DNA from: Asterella californica
Taxonomy: Eukaryota; Streptophyta; Marchantiopsida; Marchantiales; Aytoniaceae
Reading direction: 5' to 3'
Assembly: GCA_036924285.1 (NCBI GenBank)
Contig: JAYKYS010000018.1
Span: 2,046,001 to 2,110,000, forward strand
DNA: 64,000 nt
Part shown: positions 12,704 through 23,933 of the stretch, one piece after another
Layout of the letters: every line of letters begins with the position of its first letter
Numbering within the stretch: position 1 is the first letter of the stretch
The notes under the pieces: model-generated
What the model was told of the DNA's origin: nothing
What the model saw: the letters and a program-made list of their open reading frames with translations, nothing else
The model's database searches: none
Program-made: the position numbers and the translations under genes

Positions 12704-12960
12704 TAATCAAAGGACCACATAGTCTAGATGTAATCGTGGATTGTCAACAAAGTTGTTCATGATCACAAACATCAAGAAAACAATGATGTAATCAAAGGAC
12801 CACGGAGTGATCGATACAATTGTCTGGTTAGGAGGTTTTCATTCTAGAGGTCTAGGTCATCACTCAACAGAGCTGAGCATTAATTGCTCGATGTAATTGT
12901 CTGGTTAAGAGCTTCTCGGTCTAGAAGTCATCACACAACAAAGCTACTCACAAGTGAGAG
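12704..12960. repeat. Imperfect direct repeats, period about 77-86 bp
   Basis: AATCAAAGGACCAC occurs at 12704 and 12790. A longer unit beginning near GATACAATTGTCTGGTTA at 12813 recurs near 12890. Probably a decayed tandem duplication. Confidence 0.6.
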
Positions 12961-13039
12961 ACTTCTCTCACAATGAAAATAAGATTGTAGAGCTGGGCGG
13001 TAACCTAAACATGTTTACTTCCTCTTTGACATGACCTGA

Positions 13040-13450
13040 GATAGTTCTAATGTTAGTTCAGATTTCTGACTTTTCCATACAATTACAAACTATAAAAAAG
13101 TTGTCCCTTTTTTATGGAAATTTACCCCATCGCCTGAAGTTCCTTTTCTTGACCTATACCCCGAACCGGACGTGCAAGATTTCCTCGACGGGTTTTGCTT
13201 TTCCGCGGCTAATTCGCCGGCTCCACCGGCTAATTCGAATTCTAATTTTTTTTTATTTTTTAAAAAACTTTTTATTTTTTAAAAATAAAATAGATGTTAT
13301 AGGTTTTAATGATTGATAATCTATTAAATCTTTAATTTTATACCAAAAAAATAAAATATATGGTAAAACTATTTTTTTGGGCCGAAGGGTCCGAAGGATA
13401 CTTCTTTAGCTTGTAGAACCCCTTTGGCTAATTCGGAGACATTAGGCAAT
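13040..13450. repeat. AT-rich segment with repeated GGCTAATTCG
   Basis: GC-rich islands carry CGGCTAATTCG twice near 13200-13230 and GGCTAATTCGG once near 13425. They flank a stretch of T and A runs. The structure resembles a small non-autonomous element, but I could not define termini. Confidence 0.4.
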
Positions 13451-14159
13451 TTACTTTATACAACCTATTTTTTCTTGTTTTTGCTTTCTAGTCTAATTTT
13501 ATTAGGTTTGCTCAAAGAGCTCGAGTGCTCAAGCGACCGGAGAGTCAAGAGCACGAGAGAGAAAAACACAATACACTGATAGGTCACTCAGATAGATCAC
13601 TCAAGTCGATGTGATGGACAATCATCATAGAGCTATCAATTTTGGGAAGATGGACAGAGCGATTAGAGCCTCTACTCTTTGCATTATTGTACAGTAACGT
13701 ACACTCCAGCTAACACATCCACTTTAATTCTATCAATTCACATCCGAAATCTAGGACTCATTCAGTACAAGATTCAGTAAGAAAAGTCTAAATGTTGTGC
13801 ATTCACGAACCAAATGCAACCTTGGCTTAGAACTTATCTAACTTCATGATCAAAATATTTTAGTCTTGATCAGTTAAGTATGATCGAATCGTATTATCTT
13901 GTGAAAATAACATAAGCACTTAAATGTTATCGTAAAAAAATAACATTCTTTCATGGAGTTTGATAGTTTGATATCATGTTTTACATAATTTTTCATAACC
14001 AAAGTATCAACCTCCAAGTCTGTACTTCTGAATCTGAAATTCAGTACTTTAGATAACGAAATACATATGCGAACAAGAGCTATGAATCCGTAACTAATCC
14101 AGTATTACTGACAGCAAGCCAAGCTTGGAATGATATTTTCGATATTTTCAAAGGTGTGA

Positions 14160-14660
14160 GCATCGGATATATATAAACAGTGAGCATAAAAAGAGTATGT
14201 TTTTTAGAAAACTTGCAAAAATGGCTATCATGTTCTACGTTAGCTCTCTTAGAATGTTAAAACTCCCATAAGATTAAAAATATTTCCTCTTTATTCGTTC
14301 TATCTTAGGTTTGAAGATTACTTGCCATTTGGTCCGCAATCAAGATATTATCTTTCTAAAAGAAGTGAACATTGGAGATATACTTCAGATAGTCTAACTT
14401 AAAATGTTACACATTCTTACATTACGTTTTCAACATGTGTCATTTCTGTTTTACAGCTCTTTGTCATCGATCATGATATTATCATCTTCAAAATAATCTT
14501 GAACATTGGATATATATTTACCATTAGCACAAATGGAATATATTGTTTAGAAAGCTATCATGTTCAACGTTAGCTCTCTTTGAGTGTTAAACTACCATGA
14601 AAATAAAAAATATTCCTCTTGAAATGTATTCTACAGCTTCAAATATTATAATCTTGCAAA
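14160..14660. repeat. Degenerate direct repeat, offset about 350 bp
   Basis: The block around 14165-14310 (with CTATCATGTTCTACGTTAGC) recurs at about 14500-14620 (with CTATCATGTTCAACGTTAGC), with many substitutions. Confidence 0.55.
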
Positions 14661-16605
14661 ACTATACAAGTGATCTCCATATATCACAGCTTGAAATCTT
14701 ATGAAAATAAAAATCCATACTTTCACATATTTCCAGCTAAACAACCAGGTCCTTAGAAAGTTACATTAACATTCTCATAATCTTTTTTGCATGATCTTTA
14801 GATCAAGAAGTTGGGTATTAAGTCAGTATGATTTTCATTCTGAAATGATATAATCTTGCAGCCAAAGAAAACATCATTGCAAGAGTTAGAAATGCAAGTA
14901 TAGTTTTGATTGCGAGGGCGGGAATTTTTATCTCCGGCAGATTTACTAACCGAGTACTGGAAATCAAGCGGTAGAAGAGTATAGTGAGAAATTCTAGGTT
15001 AGTGGAAATAAAGCGGGGTGCAGGCAGGACAACCTCGACTCTCGACTTCCATATGCATTCTTCGTAAATTCATGTACTTGAAGTTTTTTTACTATCATTG
15101 AATTGGAAGAAGATAATGGATGATTCTTGATTAGTGGAAATCAGGCGGGAGAGAAAAATCCGAATAAGGCGAGATTCTTGAGTTCCATACGCGCTTAGTA
15201 CTAGTGTACTGTGAGAGATCTTCATTGTCATCGAGTGGATTCACGATCAGCAATTATACGTATAGTGCACTATTTTCCAGTAGTGGAGATTGAAGAAGGA
15301 TAAGTCTTCAAGTTTATCTCACAGTGATATGAAGTATTGAACTAAGTCGACGTAACATAGAGTTGTGATTCTCACGTCCTTCTCTAACATCTTGTTTCTA
15401 AGTCTGTCGTGGATGAAACAAAGAGTTGTCATTCTTACCTAGTGCAACAACAGTCTTGTTTCTAGCCCGTGTCTTTGATATGACGCATATGTTCTCGCTG
15501 AGAAAATTTCTCAGTATATAGAAGTATTGAATATGAGAGCGCAATCATACATCAAGATATAGATTCTATAACATTTTTCAGCACGACTAAAGAAGATTTG
15601 AACAACATAAGAGTGTCCAAGATGGGACATGTTGTCAAATTAGCTCAGATAATTGACACTCTCTCTCCTCTTTGGCAGACTTCCTAGTCGCATTTGTCGA
15701 CCGGTGGTGATGAGTCTACGGTGAATTTGTGACGAAGAAGCAGCATGTCGAGAAGTGCACTCTTTGGACAGAAGATCAACTGCATCAGAGCAAAACGGAT
15801 GAGAACAAGCTGAAGAAGCATGTGCATGACAAGAGGAATTTGGAAGATGTAACCGTAACACTTTTCTGATCAACATACGAAGATTTTCAAACAAAGTTTT
15901 ATATCGGGAAGAAATTTTTGAGAAAAGATCATCCGGTGGCATGGAGATATTTGCTTGATGGATATCAGATGATTTGATAGTGGTACATCATAGATCCGAT
16001 CTTAAAAGAGATATCATCAATGCAGATTTCAAATGAAATGGAGATGTTCTAAATAAATGCAAACAGTTTCTGCAATCAAAGTTCAAATGCCCCAAGACCA
16101 AAGAATGTCATAACCTAACACGGTTTTTTTATGATATATAGATTACTTTGTCTCTCACAGACAAGTCAACAAAAAATGTCCGAAACGCTGAAGTAATTTT
16201 CAGAGCTCATCTACAAATAAATATCTTTGTTTTCTGTACCATAGCATGTAAAATGTCATTTTAAGAATATATGTATTACTTATGTCATGCTAACTGTTGT
16301 GTACTCGGATTGTCTTTGTGATGCAGTCATTTCTTAAAAAACGAAAGAAGAATATACATCAGCAATATTTTCCAGATATGAACCGAACTCTTCGTCCAAG
16401 TCAAAAGAAGACATAGAACAAACACTTCCATCCAAGTTGAGTGAAGATGACGATGAGAATGATGGAGAATCGATACCGGAGAGTGTTAAAGAGATGATTG
16501 AACTTTGGTTTCCATGGTCAATCCAAGAAAATAACTTTTTTCATCTGCGGCTGAAAAAACTCTCTTCTGTTGGTGATTCAATGAGAGTTTGCAATAAAGA
16601 CACGG

Positions 16606-17973
16606 TGTCCGAGTGTGATCTTTTTACCTACGAAAGTGCTGGGCTTTTGACTATGATTGCTTACTCAAGAGGTAGGCCTTTCAAGTTACAACAGGGCGTT
16701 ATAAGCACTCACACAGGTGTTTAGGATCCTCTAATATGTTCAAAAAGCGAAATTCAGATCTAACTAGTAGTAATAAGATCAGGCGGTGAATTTTAACACT
16801 CAAGGAGAGGAAAACTATTATGGTTCTGACTTCTAGAACTCTCCTACATGTAAAAGATGCTCTACTGAGCACACACACGAAGTTTCAGCCTGAGATCGAA
16901 TTCTAGCACTGAGATATGGACAGAAACATCTTGAACGAGGAAATTACGGCAATTTCTAGCACAGAGATGGCTATTTTGACCTAGAACAGAAAATTGGCTC
17001 AATCACTTTCGAAGATTCTTACAGGATTTGAAGCCTTCAGGATGCTGAACACCCTTGTGAAGTTGGGCCTCCTGATTGTACACAGTTCTCTAGATCTCGT
17101 TCTCTGAAGTTGCTGCTCTAGATTGAGAGCTTTTCAGACCCCCTCTGCTTCAGCGGTCGCCCTGAATTACTCAATCACTCAAATGACAACTTTTTGTGCA
17201 GTCATAGTCCAGCTGACAGTGAACGCAACCACGTAAGTTTGAAGCGATTATCTCTTTTCTGCTAAAATTGACACTCAAAACCTCAAATCAACAAAAGTGA
17301 CGCAGTTTCAACTCAAACCGAACTTCAATTTGGCATAACTCCTTCTTTATTGCTCCAAATCGATCAAGAATTTCAATGACAGTGACTGGCACGATGAGCT
17401 CTACCTTCCTTTGTTCTCAGATTTTGTAGTGTCCTCACCAAATGCTCGAACTCTCCTTTAGACCTCTGTTTCTAAATTAGAGTTTTACAAAAGACAAAAA
17501 CAGATCAATAGGAGTTCATAGCTCCACTTGGTTGTCCTTTTGTGCCATAAAACATGTGGTAACTTAATTCCACTCATAGGCTACCACGTCAAGTTCTCTA
17601 AAATGCCAGCGTAAATCTTAAATTACCTAAAATGACACGCAGTCCTGGAAGTAAACTTAAATCAGCTAAAAAGCGTGCATGGACAACACGTAAGTACAAC
17701 CCATGAGCTTAAACTCTATCAACATGGTAAATCTAAGTTATGTACATTGAACATCATAGACAAGTAAGAAGTCACTTGCACAAGCGTACAAATGCTTGAA
17801 CAAGATAACTAGCATATTATTAACCTACTAGGACTCAAAATAGTGTTAACACCGTATGCAAAGATGTCAAACATATATATAAACTACTCGAAATAATATG
17901 AGCTAACTTCTAGAACTACTAAACTCAAGTGTCGAAGTAGAAATATAACATGTAGCCGTCAAGTAGAGCGACA
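16606..17973 (-). repeat. 3' LTR of gypsy-1
   Basis: 1368 bp. It matches 23934-25299 along its whole length with scattered substitutions and small indels. It borders the purine tract, so it is the 3' LTR of the minus-strand element. Confidence 0.93.
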
Positions 17974-17985
17974 TCCACCCCCTTT
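17974..17985 (-). other. Polypurine tract of gypsy-1
   Basis: Minus strand AAAGGGGGTGGA directly precedes the 3' LTR. Confidence 0.8.
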
Positions 17986-18021
17986 GAACCTGCACATCCT
18001 TCGGTACGTGTCCGATCCAGA

Positions 18022-18655
18022 TCAAGACTCTTCAGCTTCAGCTTCAAATTCATTTTCAACCTCCATTGAGTCTTCAGCTTCATCCTCAATAAGCTCTGCA
18101 ATGTTCTGGTCCTCCCCTCTCCTGCTAAAGAGCTTGATTCTCTTACCTGCGATTGGTATCTTGAGCACTGCACCATCTAACTCTCTCAAAGAGTTTGTGG
18201 CATTACATAAACTTCTAACACCACATAAGGTCCGAACCATCTCTTGGAAAACTTTCTGAAGCGTTATGCTGATTATAAAGACTACTATCATAGACTAACA
18301 CCAAATCACCTTCCTTAACTAGTTGGGGTCGTAATCTATGCGTTCTATCAAATCTGTCTTTGTTTCTCTCTCTAGCAGTCTTTAACCTTTCCACAACTTT
18401 AGCAACATCCTCAGGACTTCGTTCTAACTGCTGGATCCTTAATGCAAAAAGATCCTCCGTACTTCTACCATCTTCCCATGACAAAACATTCCAAGTTGGC
18501 ACAATCTCCTCAATCGGCATCACAAGTTTTTGTCCTAGTATCAACTCTGTTGACATGTCATCTGTAACGGTACTATGAGTTGTACGATCTGCCCATAAAG
18601 CAAATGATAGCGGTCTAGGCCGTTCACGGATCTTACTCTTGCAAGCTTTTACCAA
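18022..18655 (-). pseudogene. Gypsy integrase C-terminal region and tail
   Basis: Two overlapping frames. The first (18215-18655) has LSFALWADRTTHSTVT, typical of the integrase core end, then KTARERNKDRFDRTHRLRPQ and EGDLVLVYDS, typical of the gypsy integrase C-terminal beta domain. The second (18022-18291) continues with SLRELDGAVLKIPIAGKRIKLF and ends in a Glu-rich tail. A frameshift separates them. Confidence 0.8.
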
Positions 18656-18873
18656 AACTTAGATGATTGGCGGATGACCTCGTTCGCTCTTGTCATTCCT
18701 TTCAGGATTGTAAGTTGTGGTTAACGTCAACTTGATTCTCAATCGCTTGAAGAACTCAACTGCTTCTTGTGAATCCAACTCACCCCTATCTGCAGTGATC
18801 TTTCCCATACACCCATACCTACAAATAACATCTTCAAATAGAAAGCGGCAGACACTAGCAGTGGTCTTCGTCC

Positions 18874-19311
18874 TCAGGGCACGGTCTTCGACTTTGCTAG
18901 ATCTTCTCTAGCCAAGACTAGATACCTCATTTGTCCAAGCCCAAATGACATAGTTACCATATCCACTACCCATTTGTAATGAATGGCTAAAGGATAAGTA
19001 GGAGGCAATCCATCACGATGACGTATATTGGAATACATCTGGTAAGGTATACATGATGAAACAAACTGTACTACATCCTTATACATACCCTTCCACCAAT
19101 ACTTCTCCTTCATCTTGGCAAATGTAGCCCAAACTCCTCTATGACCGGCCCATAGACTCTCATGGAACTCCTTGATCAGCTGCTGTTGCAATTCCGGGTC
19201 ACATACCACCCGCTGTGGTACACCTCCTTGTAGCTTAAGGCGCTTCCATAGATGTCCTCCATATAAAAAGTAACCATAAGCTATTCTACAAATCCTCTTT
19301 GAAATCTGCAT
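18874..19311 (-). pseudogene. Gypsy integrase N-terminal region
   Basis: Zinc-binding module with FHESLWAGHRGVWATFAKM and SSCIPYQMY, followed by the start of the core (HYKWVVDMVTMSFG). The usual CxxC pair of the HHCC module reads C-I-P-Y, so the last cysteine is replaced by tyrosine. Frameshifted relative to neighbours. Confidence 0.85.
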
Positions 19312-19706
19312 CAGACCAGCCTTCTTGTCTTTCCAATGAACTCAAATAGCGCCCAAGATCCAACCACTCGTCATCATACATAGTTTCTTCAAATAACTCC
19401 AATGGAGTTGCAAAACAGCTTCTATCCTTTCTAGCAAGAACACTAGAATAGAACTTTGTTCGCACATCCTCCTGGTCATCTATCATTTCCTTCTCACCGT
19501 AATACAGCTCTTGATAACATATCTATCATAGGATTATCTTTTCCTGCAATATGTCTAAACTCTGGGTTCAAGGACTTGATATATGCTATCCACCTCAACA
19601 TAGCAATATCTGGAGTTGTACAGCTAGTGATCATTCCCAAGAGAGGTAAACAATATGTCTCCACAACCACATGTGCTCCTATCAAGTATTCCTTGTCACT
19701 CTTCAT
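19286..19706 (-). pseudogene. Gypsy RNase H end and linker
   Basis: The frame ending at 19494 contains KEYLIGAHVVVETYCLPLLGM and FRHIAGKDNPMIDMLSR, the usual end of gypsy RNase H. A linker in another frame (19286-19486) leads into integrase. Confidence 0.75.
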
Positions 19707-19975
19707 CGTAGTAACTACTCTCCATAGCTCTCGCTTGACTTGAGGATAGTCTCTTTAACATGAACTTAATACCTTAGCACCAAAACGCATCACATATCTA
19801 TTTTCATCCTCATCATCTGTCCTATAGCCCATCCAATGCCAATAGGACTAGTATCAACAGTAAGGATAACAAATCTGCCCAACTCATATGTTATCTTCCG
19901 TAGAGTTGGTGGTGAAGCCAAAAGATCCTTCAACTTCCTCATAGATTCGCTTTGCTCCTCTTGTCACTGAAATCT

Positions 19976-20758
19976 TTACCTCTTCCTCAGCAACTTGTAC
20001 AACGGATCTGCTACATGGGCAAAGTGTGGAATCCATATATGATAAAACATACATGCACCTAGAAACCTTCTCATCTCAATAACTGATCCACATGTCTCCT
20101 TCATCTTTCGAATGGCATCAACCATGTTTGGACAAGGTTTCCGACTATAAGATCCACATAGGTACCCCACAATTAACACCTCTTGTTCTCCAAATACAGA
20201 CTTTGCTCCTGATAAAGTCAAATGAATCTCCTCTAGTTGACTCAATATTTTATCGCAGTCAACTATATGATCTACAACAAACTTACGGCACCCCCTCTGA
20301 TCCTTTACCTCATTCTTCTCCTCCTCAGCACACCCTTTGATCGGCACATCATCAAGGAATGACATAGTTTTTTCAGGAATGAAATCCTTCAAAACTTTGT
20401 TCATGCCATTCATCATATGTGCTACAGAATTGGTAGCACCTTGTGGCAAGGTGCACATCCTTAGTAACCCCAAAGATGTCCTCATTGTAGTCAAGTCTCT
20501 ACTCTTAGAGGATAATTGAAACTGATCATTACTTGAGTATAAGTCTCCCATTGAACAGATAGCACGACCAGCAAAAGCCTCTTCAAACTCGTCCACAATA
20601 GGTCTTATACCCATATTCATGATAGTCACCTTGTTAACTGGTTGTATATCTTGAATGAATCTCAAAGCTCCACTCTTCTTCGGAACAGTAAACCATCTGC
20701 TAGAATAGGGAGCTATAGATGGTTCCAAGATACCCATCCTAATCCTCTCATTGAGCAA
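19976..20758 (-). pseudogene. Gypsy reverse transcriptase
   Basis: 260-codon block of the RT domain: WFTVPKKSGALRFIQDIQPVN, SMGDLYSSNDQFQLSS, LPQGATNSVAHMMNGMNKVL and the active site as SFLDDVPIKG, with FLDD where many have YxDD. The connection to RNase H is seen as FLGACMFYHIWIPHFAHVADPLY. Both catalytic aspartates of the DD pair are present. The next RNase H part is in another frame. Confidence 0.9.
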
Positions 20759-20809
20759 GTCTATCAGTTTTGGTAGATGCGCTCTAGGTTCAGGGATAGG
20801 ACGTAGATT

Positions 20810-21329
20810 TCAAGGTACATGCGATATAGTAAAGATTACCATAGGTGCAACTACACTTGGATCTACACATCCTACTTCATGTGACTCAAACGCAAACGTC
20901 TTACCATGCCTAGATAGCATCTCTCTGAAGCTCTTCTTCTCTTGCTCAGTAAGAAATCCATCACCTCCAATCCTCAACTCCTTCAGTGTTGTTTCTGTGA
21001 ACTGGCGTCCAATTCTTCTCGGTCCTCTGAGCGTCGGTTCCCGTGCAGCTTGCTTCATCTTCTGATCGTAGTCGAGTGGTAGGGTTTAGGACTGGTTTGA
21101 CTTTCTTCGCCACTGACTTGTACTTGATCTCCAGATACACTTTTTGTCGATTTATGAACGTATTAATTACATCATAAAGCTCTTTGGAGCTCACTCTCAC
21201 CACTCTATCTACATCATCTATAAAACTTTCTACTATAGATTTCAACTCCCCTACAGTATCTACCAAATACTGTTCTTCAAACACTCCAGATATGTATTCA
21301 TCTCCGGCTAACTCTGCACTATCCCACAA
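20810..21329 (-). pseudogene. Gypsy pol linker before RT
   Basis: Two overlapping frames: 20961-21329, ending in degraded sequence, and 20810-21058 with GDGFLTEQEKKSFREML and GKTFAFESHEVGCVDPS, the segment that leads into RT in this lineage. Confidence 0.7.
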
Positions 21330-21468
21330 AGACTATTGTACATACTTCACATGTTGTCTCTCAAATCTCTTCAGACTCTCAACCTTCCTATAACACACTG
21401 ATCCACATGACGTCAGTCCTAAGAAGCTAGTGGATCCCGCTCTTCTGGATAAGGCGAGAATCTTATCT

Positions 21469-22263
21469 CTATTGTACCATTGAAGTCTCGCTTTTCAATG
21501 GTACTCTGTCAAAACTCCTAGACTCTCTAAACTCCTGAGTAATCTTAGGTAGTGGACGGTCTCTCAAGCTATCGTGATTTCTCTCATGTTCTGCAGCAAC
21601 GGTCAAAAACTGAACAACTCTTTTGCCATCTCTACTACGTATCCTAACATAGGTTGAACCATCATCCATAACTCGTGTCTCCATTCTAACAACAGTAATG
21701 TAAGACTTCCCTAGAATAATAAGATAGGTTAACATGTCTTGTACAAAGCAATTCTGAACATCACTGATGTCACACACAGTTATCTTGATGTTGGGACCAG
21801 CACCATAGAGTTCTCCCCTCTGGTTGTTGGCAGCACGGATAAGCCATCCATGGTCGGTGTCTATGGACCACCTTCCACGCTTGTACAGCTCCTTAGACAT
21901 CAGATTAGTCTCTAAGCTGTGATCAATCAACGCCACCATAGGTTCCTCTAGATCTCCCAACTTCACTAAGGTCTCTGTGGTTGCTCTTGCCCAATGGTTG
22001 TGAGAGTAATGGCTCTTCTGCGATGCTTCCACCTCATCTTCAAACCTCACGTGTTGATATGATCTCCCCTCTGATACTTGAGAGCAATAACCAGCAATCT
22101 CATCTTCCTCATCTTTCGACAGTTTGATCCCTAGAGCGTTAAGCGTAGCTGCTTCACCCAAAATTTGACGTTTCCTCTTGATGATATCTATGATAACTTC
22201 ATGGAACTCACGCTTTGTAATCCCAAGAATCTCACCCAAAGTAAACTCAACCTTCCCATTCAA
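21469..22263 (-). pseudogene. Gypsy aspartic protease region
   Basis: 264 codons starting at EFTLGEILGITKREFHEVII. The protease motif is MVALIDHSLETNLMSKELY, where I would expect D-H-G-S, so the glycine that completes the protease signature is lost. Downstream RWSIDTDHGWLIRAANNQRG fits the same domain. It is in the same frame as 22282-22938, separated by one stop. Confidence 0.75.
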
Positions 22264-22281
22264 GATTCTCTAACACTTGCT

Positions 22282-22938
22282 TCAGGTCTGTAGCAATCCA
22301 ATGTCAGACTGAATTTTGTATGTAGACATCTTACCCTTCTCCTTGCTTCTCTCCTTCTCCTTGGGTGTTGTAGGTGGTAGATCCTCCATAGTCTTCTCCC
22401 GAGTAGGTGTTGTCTCCTGTCTTGTCTCCGGTCTAGCCCTTTCACTCCTTGTAGTAGACCGTTTGGCTGTAGAAGCCTCACCTACATCCTCCCTCCTGCG
22501 TTTTTCTTCTAGTACAGCTTCATGCTGACTTCTTGCAACATAAGCATGCACTGACATAGTATCCACATGGTCATTCCATCTTGTAGCTTCTCGAATTGAG
22601 TTGCCAACCCTCCGTAGCACATCCTTGTTTAGCTCTGTTCTAGCTACGGACTGCACTACATCAGACCACAACCTAGTAGTCCCTTTCTCTCTTTCCATTT
22701 CTACTTTCACTCCACACGTAGCAGCATTCACAAGAGAAACAACATGTGATGCTGATATCTCATTCACAAGTCTCTTCATACCACCCTTGCCAAAGTTGGT
22801 TCCCAGCATCATCCTAGTCTCTCTCAAATGGATCTTATCATCTTTGAACAAGATAAGATCTTTCCTCAATGCATCTGAAAACTCTCCACAATCTTTTCTT
22901 ACATGGTCTAGGCTATCGCACCAAGTGCGATAGTTCAT
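22282..22938 (-). pseudogene. Gypsy gag/linker region
   Basis: 218 codons, rich in Arg, Glu and Thr, with a low-complexity basic stretch (RSERARPETRQETTPTREK) and ending in TYKIQSDIGLLQT just before the protease frame. No zinc knuckle seen. Confidence 0.65.
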
Positions 22939-23184
22939 GATAGCTTGAGAGACCGCACATGATGAACAAAGCCTTCCCTCATCTGAGGTCTCTGCATAGC
23001 AGACTGTACATTCTGCTCCTTCTCTTCTAACCTAGTGAGCTTAAGCTTAAGCTCCTTCATACCCTTAACCATCAAGCGGTGAGTCTTCCTCTCTAGCAAT
23101 TACCAAAGCGGGCTTAGTAGGCAACTGCTTGATAGGAATTATCAGAGGTGCTGCTTCACTTACCACCACCTTGTCTCTTCTTCT

Positions 23185-23697
23185 CTATCTCTTGGTCAGC
23201 AAAGAGACAACCTCTTCAACCTCCTTCCAATCAGTCTTCAATCCTCTCTCATCACTCTTGTCTTCCAACAACAACTCAAGCTTCTCCTGAATAGTCACGT
23301 CCACTGCTTGTAAGAAAAGCTCTGTCTTCTCCACCTCTAGTGTAAGCTTCTCTGTCCTAGAAAGCTGAGCATACTGACGATCAAACTCCCTTAACAACTC
23401 ATTTACAGACAAACCTTTGTTAGGCTTAACCACCCACTCCAAGAATGTTCTCTTGGTCACCTTCTCTGAATCTTCAGGGTAGTACTCCTCCTTCAAAGCG
23501 CGCATAAAGCTCTCCCAACTCTTTCCTTGCTGTTGCTTGAGCTCCTTCACACGCCCACGAATCTCAAGGACAACAACAAGTTCAAAGTTCTCCACCATCT
23601 CTTTCTCAGACACCTTGTTCACCTCCATCTCCCTAGCATAGTATCGCACGTACTTGGAAATATCTGTCCTTTTGAACTGATCCATCTTGTGCACCAC
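23185..23697 (-). pseudogene. Gypsy gag region
   Basis: 170 codons starting near DQFKRTDISKYVRYYAREME, with SWESFMRALKEEYYPEDSEK, the capsid-type retrotransposon gag pattern. It is the most 5' coding block of gypsy-1 after the primer site. Confidence 0.8.
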
Positions 23698-23911
23698 AGA
23701 TTACAACGCCTTGGTTGCTAATTCCTCCTTCCTCTCTGTGCTCTGCTGCTGCTGCATAAACATATGAAAAGCTTAGAACATCTTCATCGTAGCAGCATCG
23801 AACTGAACAGGTTGCTGAGCAGCAATAGCACCTCCACTTGATTATCCTTGGTTGACCATGATATCTGATCCTGCAACACTCCCAAGAAAACTCCCACCCT
23901 AGGTTTTCACG

Positions 23912-23933
23912 TCGAGTTCACCAAAAGAGAGTA
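23912..23933 (-). other. Candidate primer binding site of gypsy-1
   Basis: After the 5' LTR the minus strand reads TACTCTCTTT then TGGTGAACTCGACG. The TGG start is right for a tRNA 3' end, but it is offset about 10 bases from the LTR and I cannot name the tRNA. Confidence 0.4.

Larger units (their letters stand above)
10810..16605. other. Gene-poor AT-rich stretch
   Basis: No coding region recognised over almost 6 kb. It holds short direct repeats, a strong inverted repeat and poly-T/A runs listed separately. A 95-codon plus-strand frame from 16437 runs into the gypsy LTR; only its first 56 codons are outside the element, and the product is unrecognised. A three-copy motif close to TAGTGGAAATCAAGCGGG appears near 14955, 15000 and 15133. 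Confidence 0.6.

Noticed and set aside
16437..16724. A 95-codon plus-strand host gene interrupted by gypsy-1
   Set aside because: Joining the left and right flanks gives no convincing continued protein, and the last 39 codons are LTR sequence.
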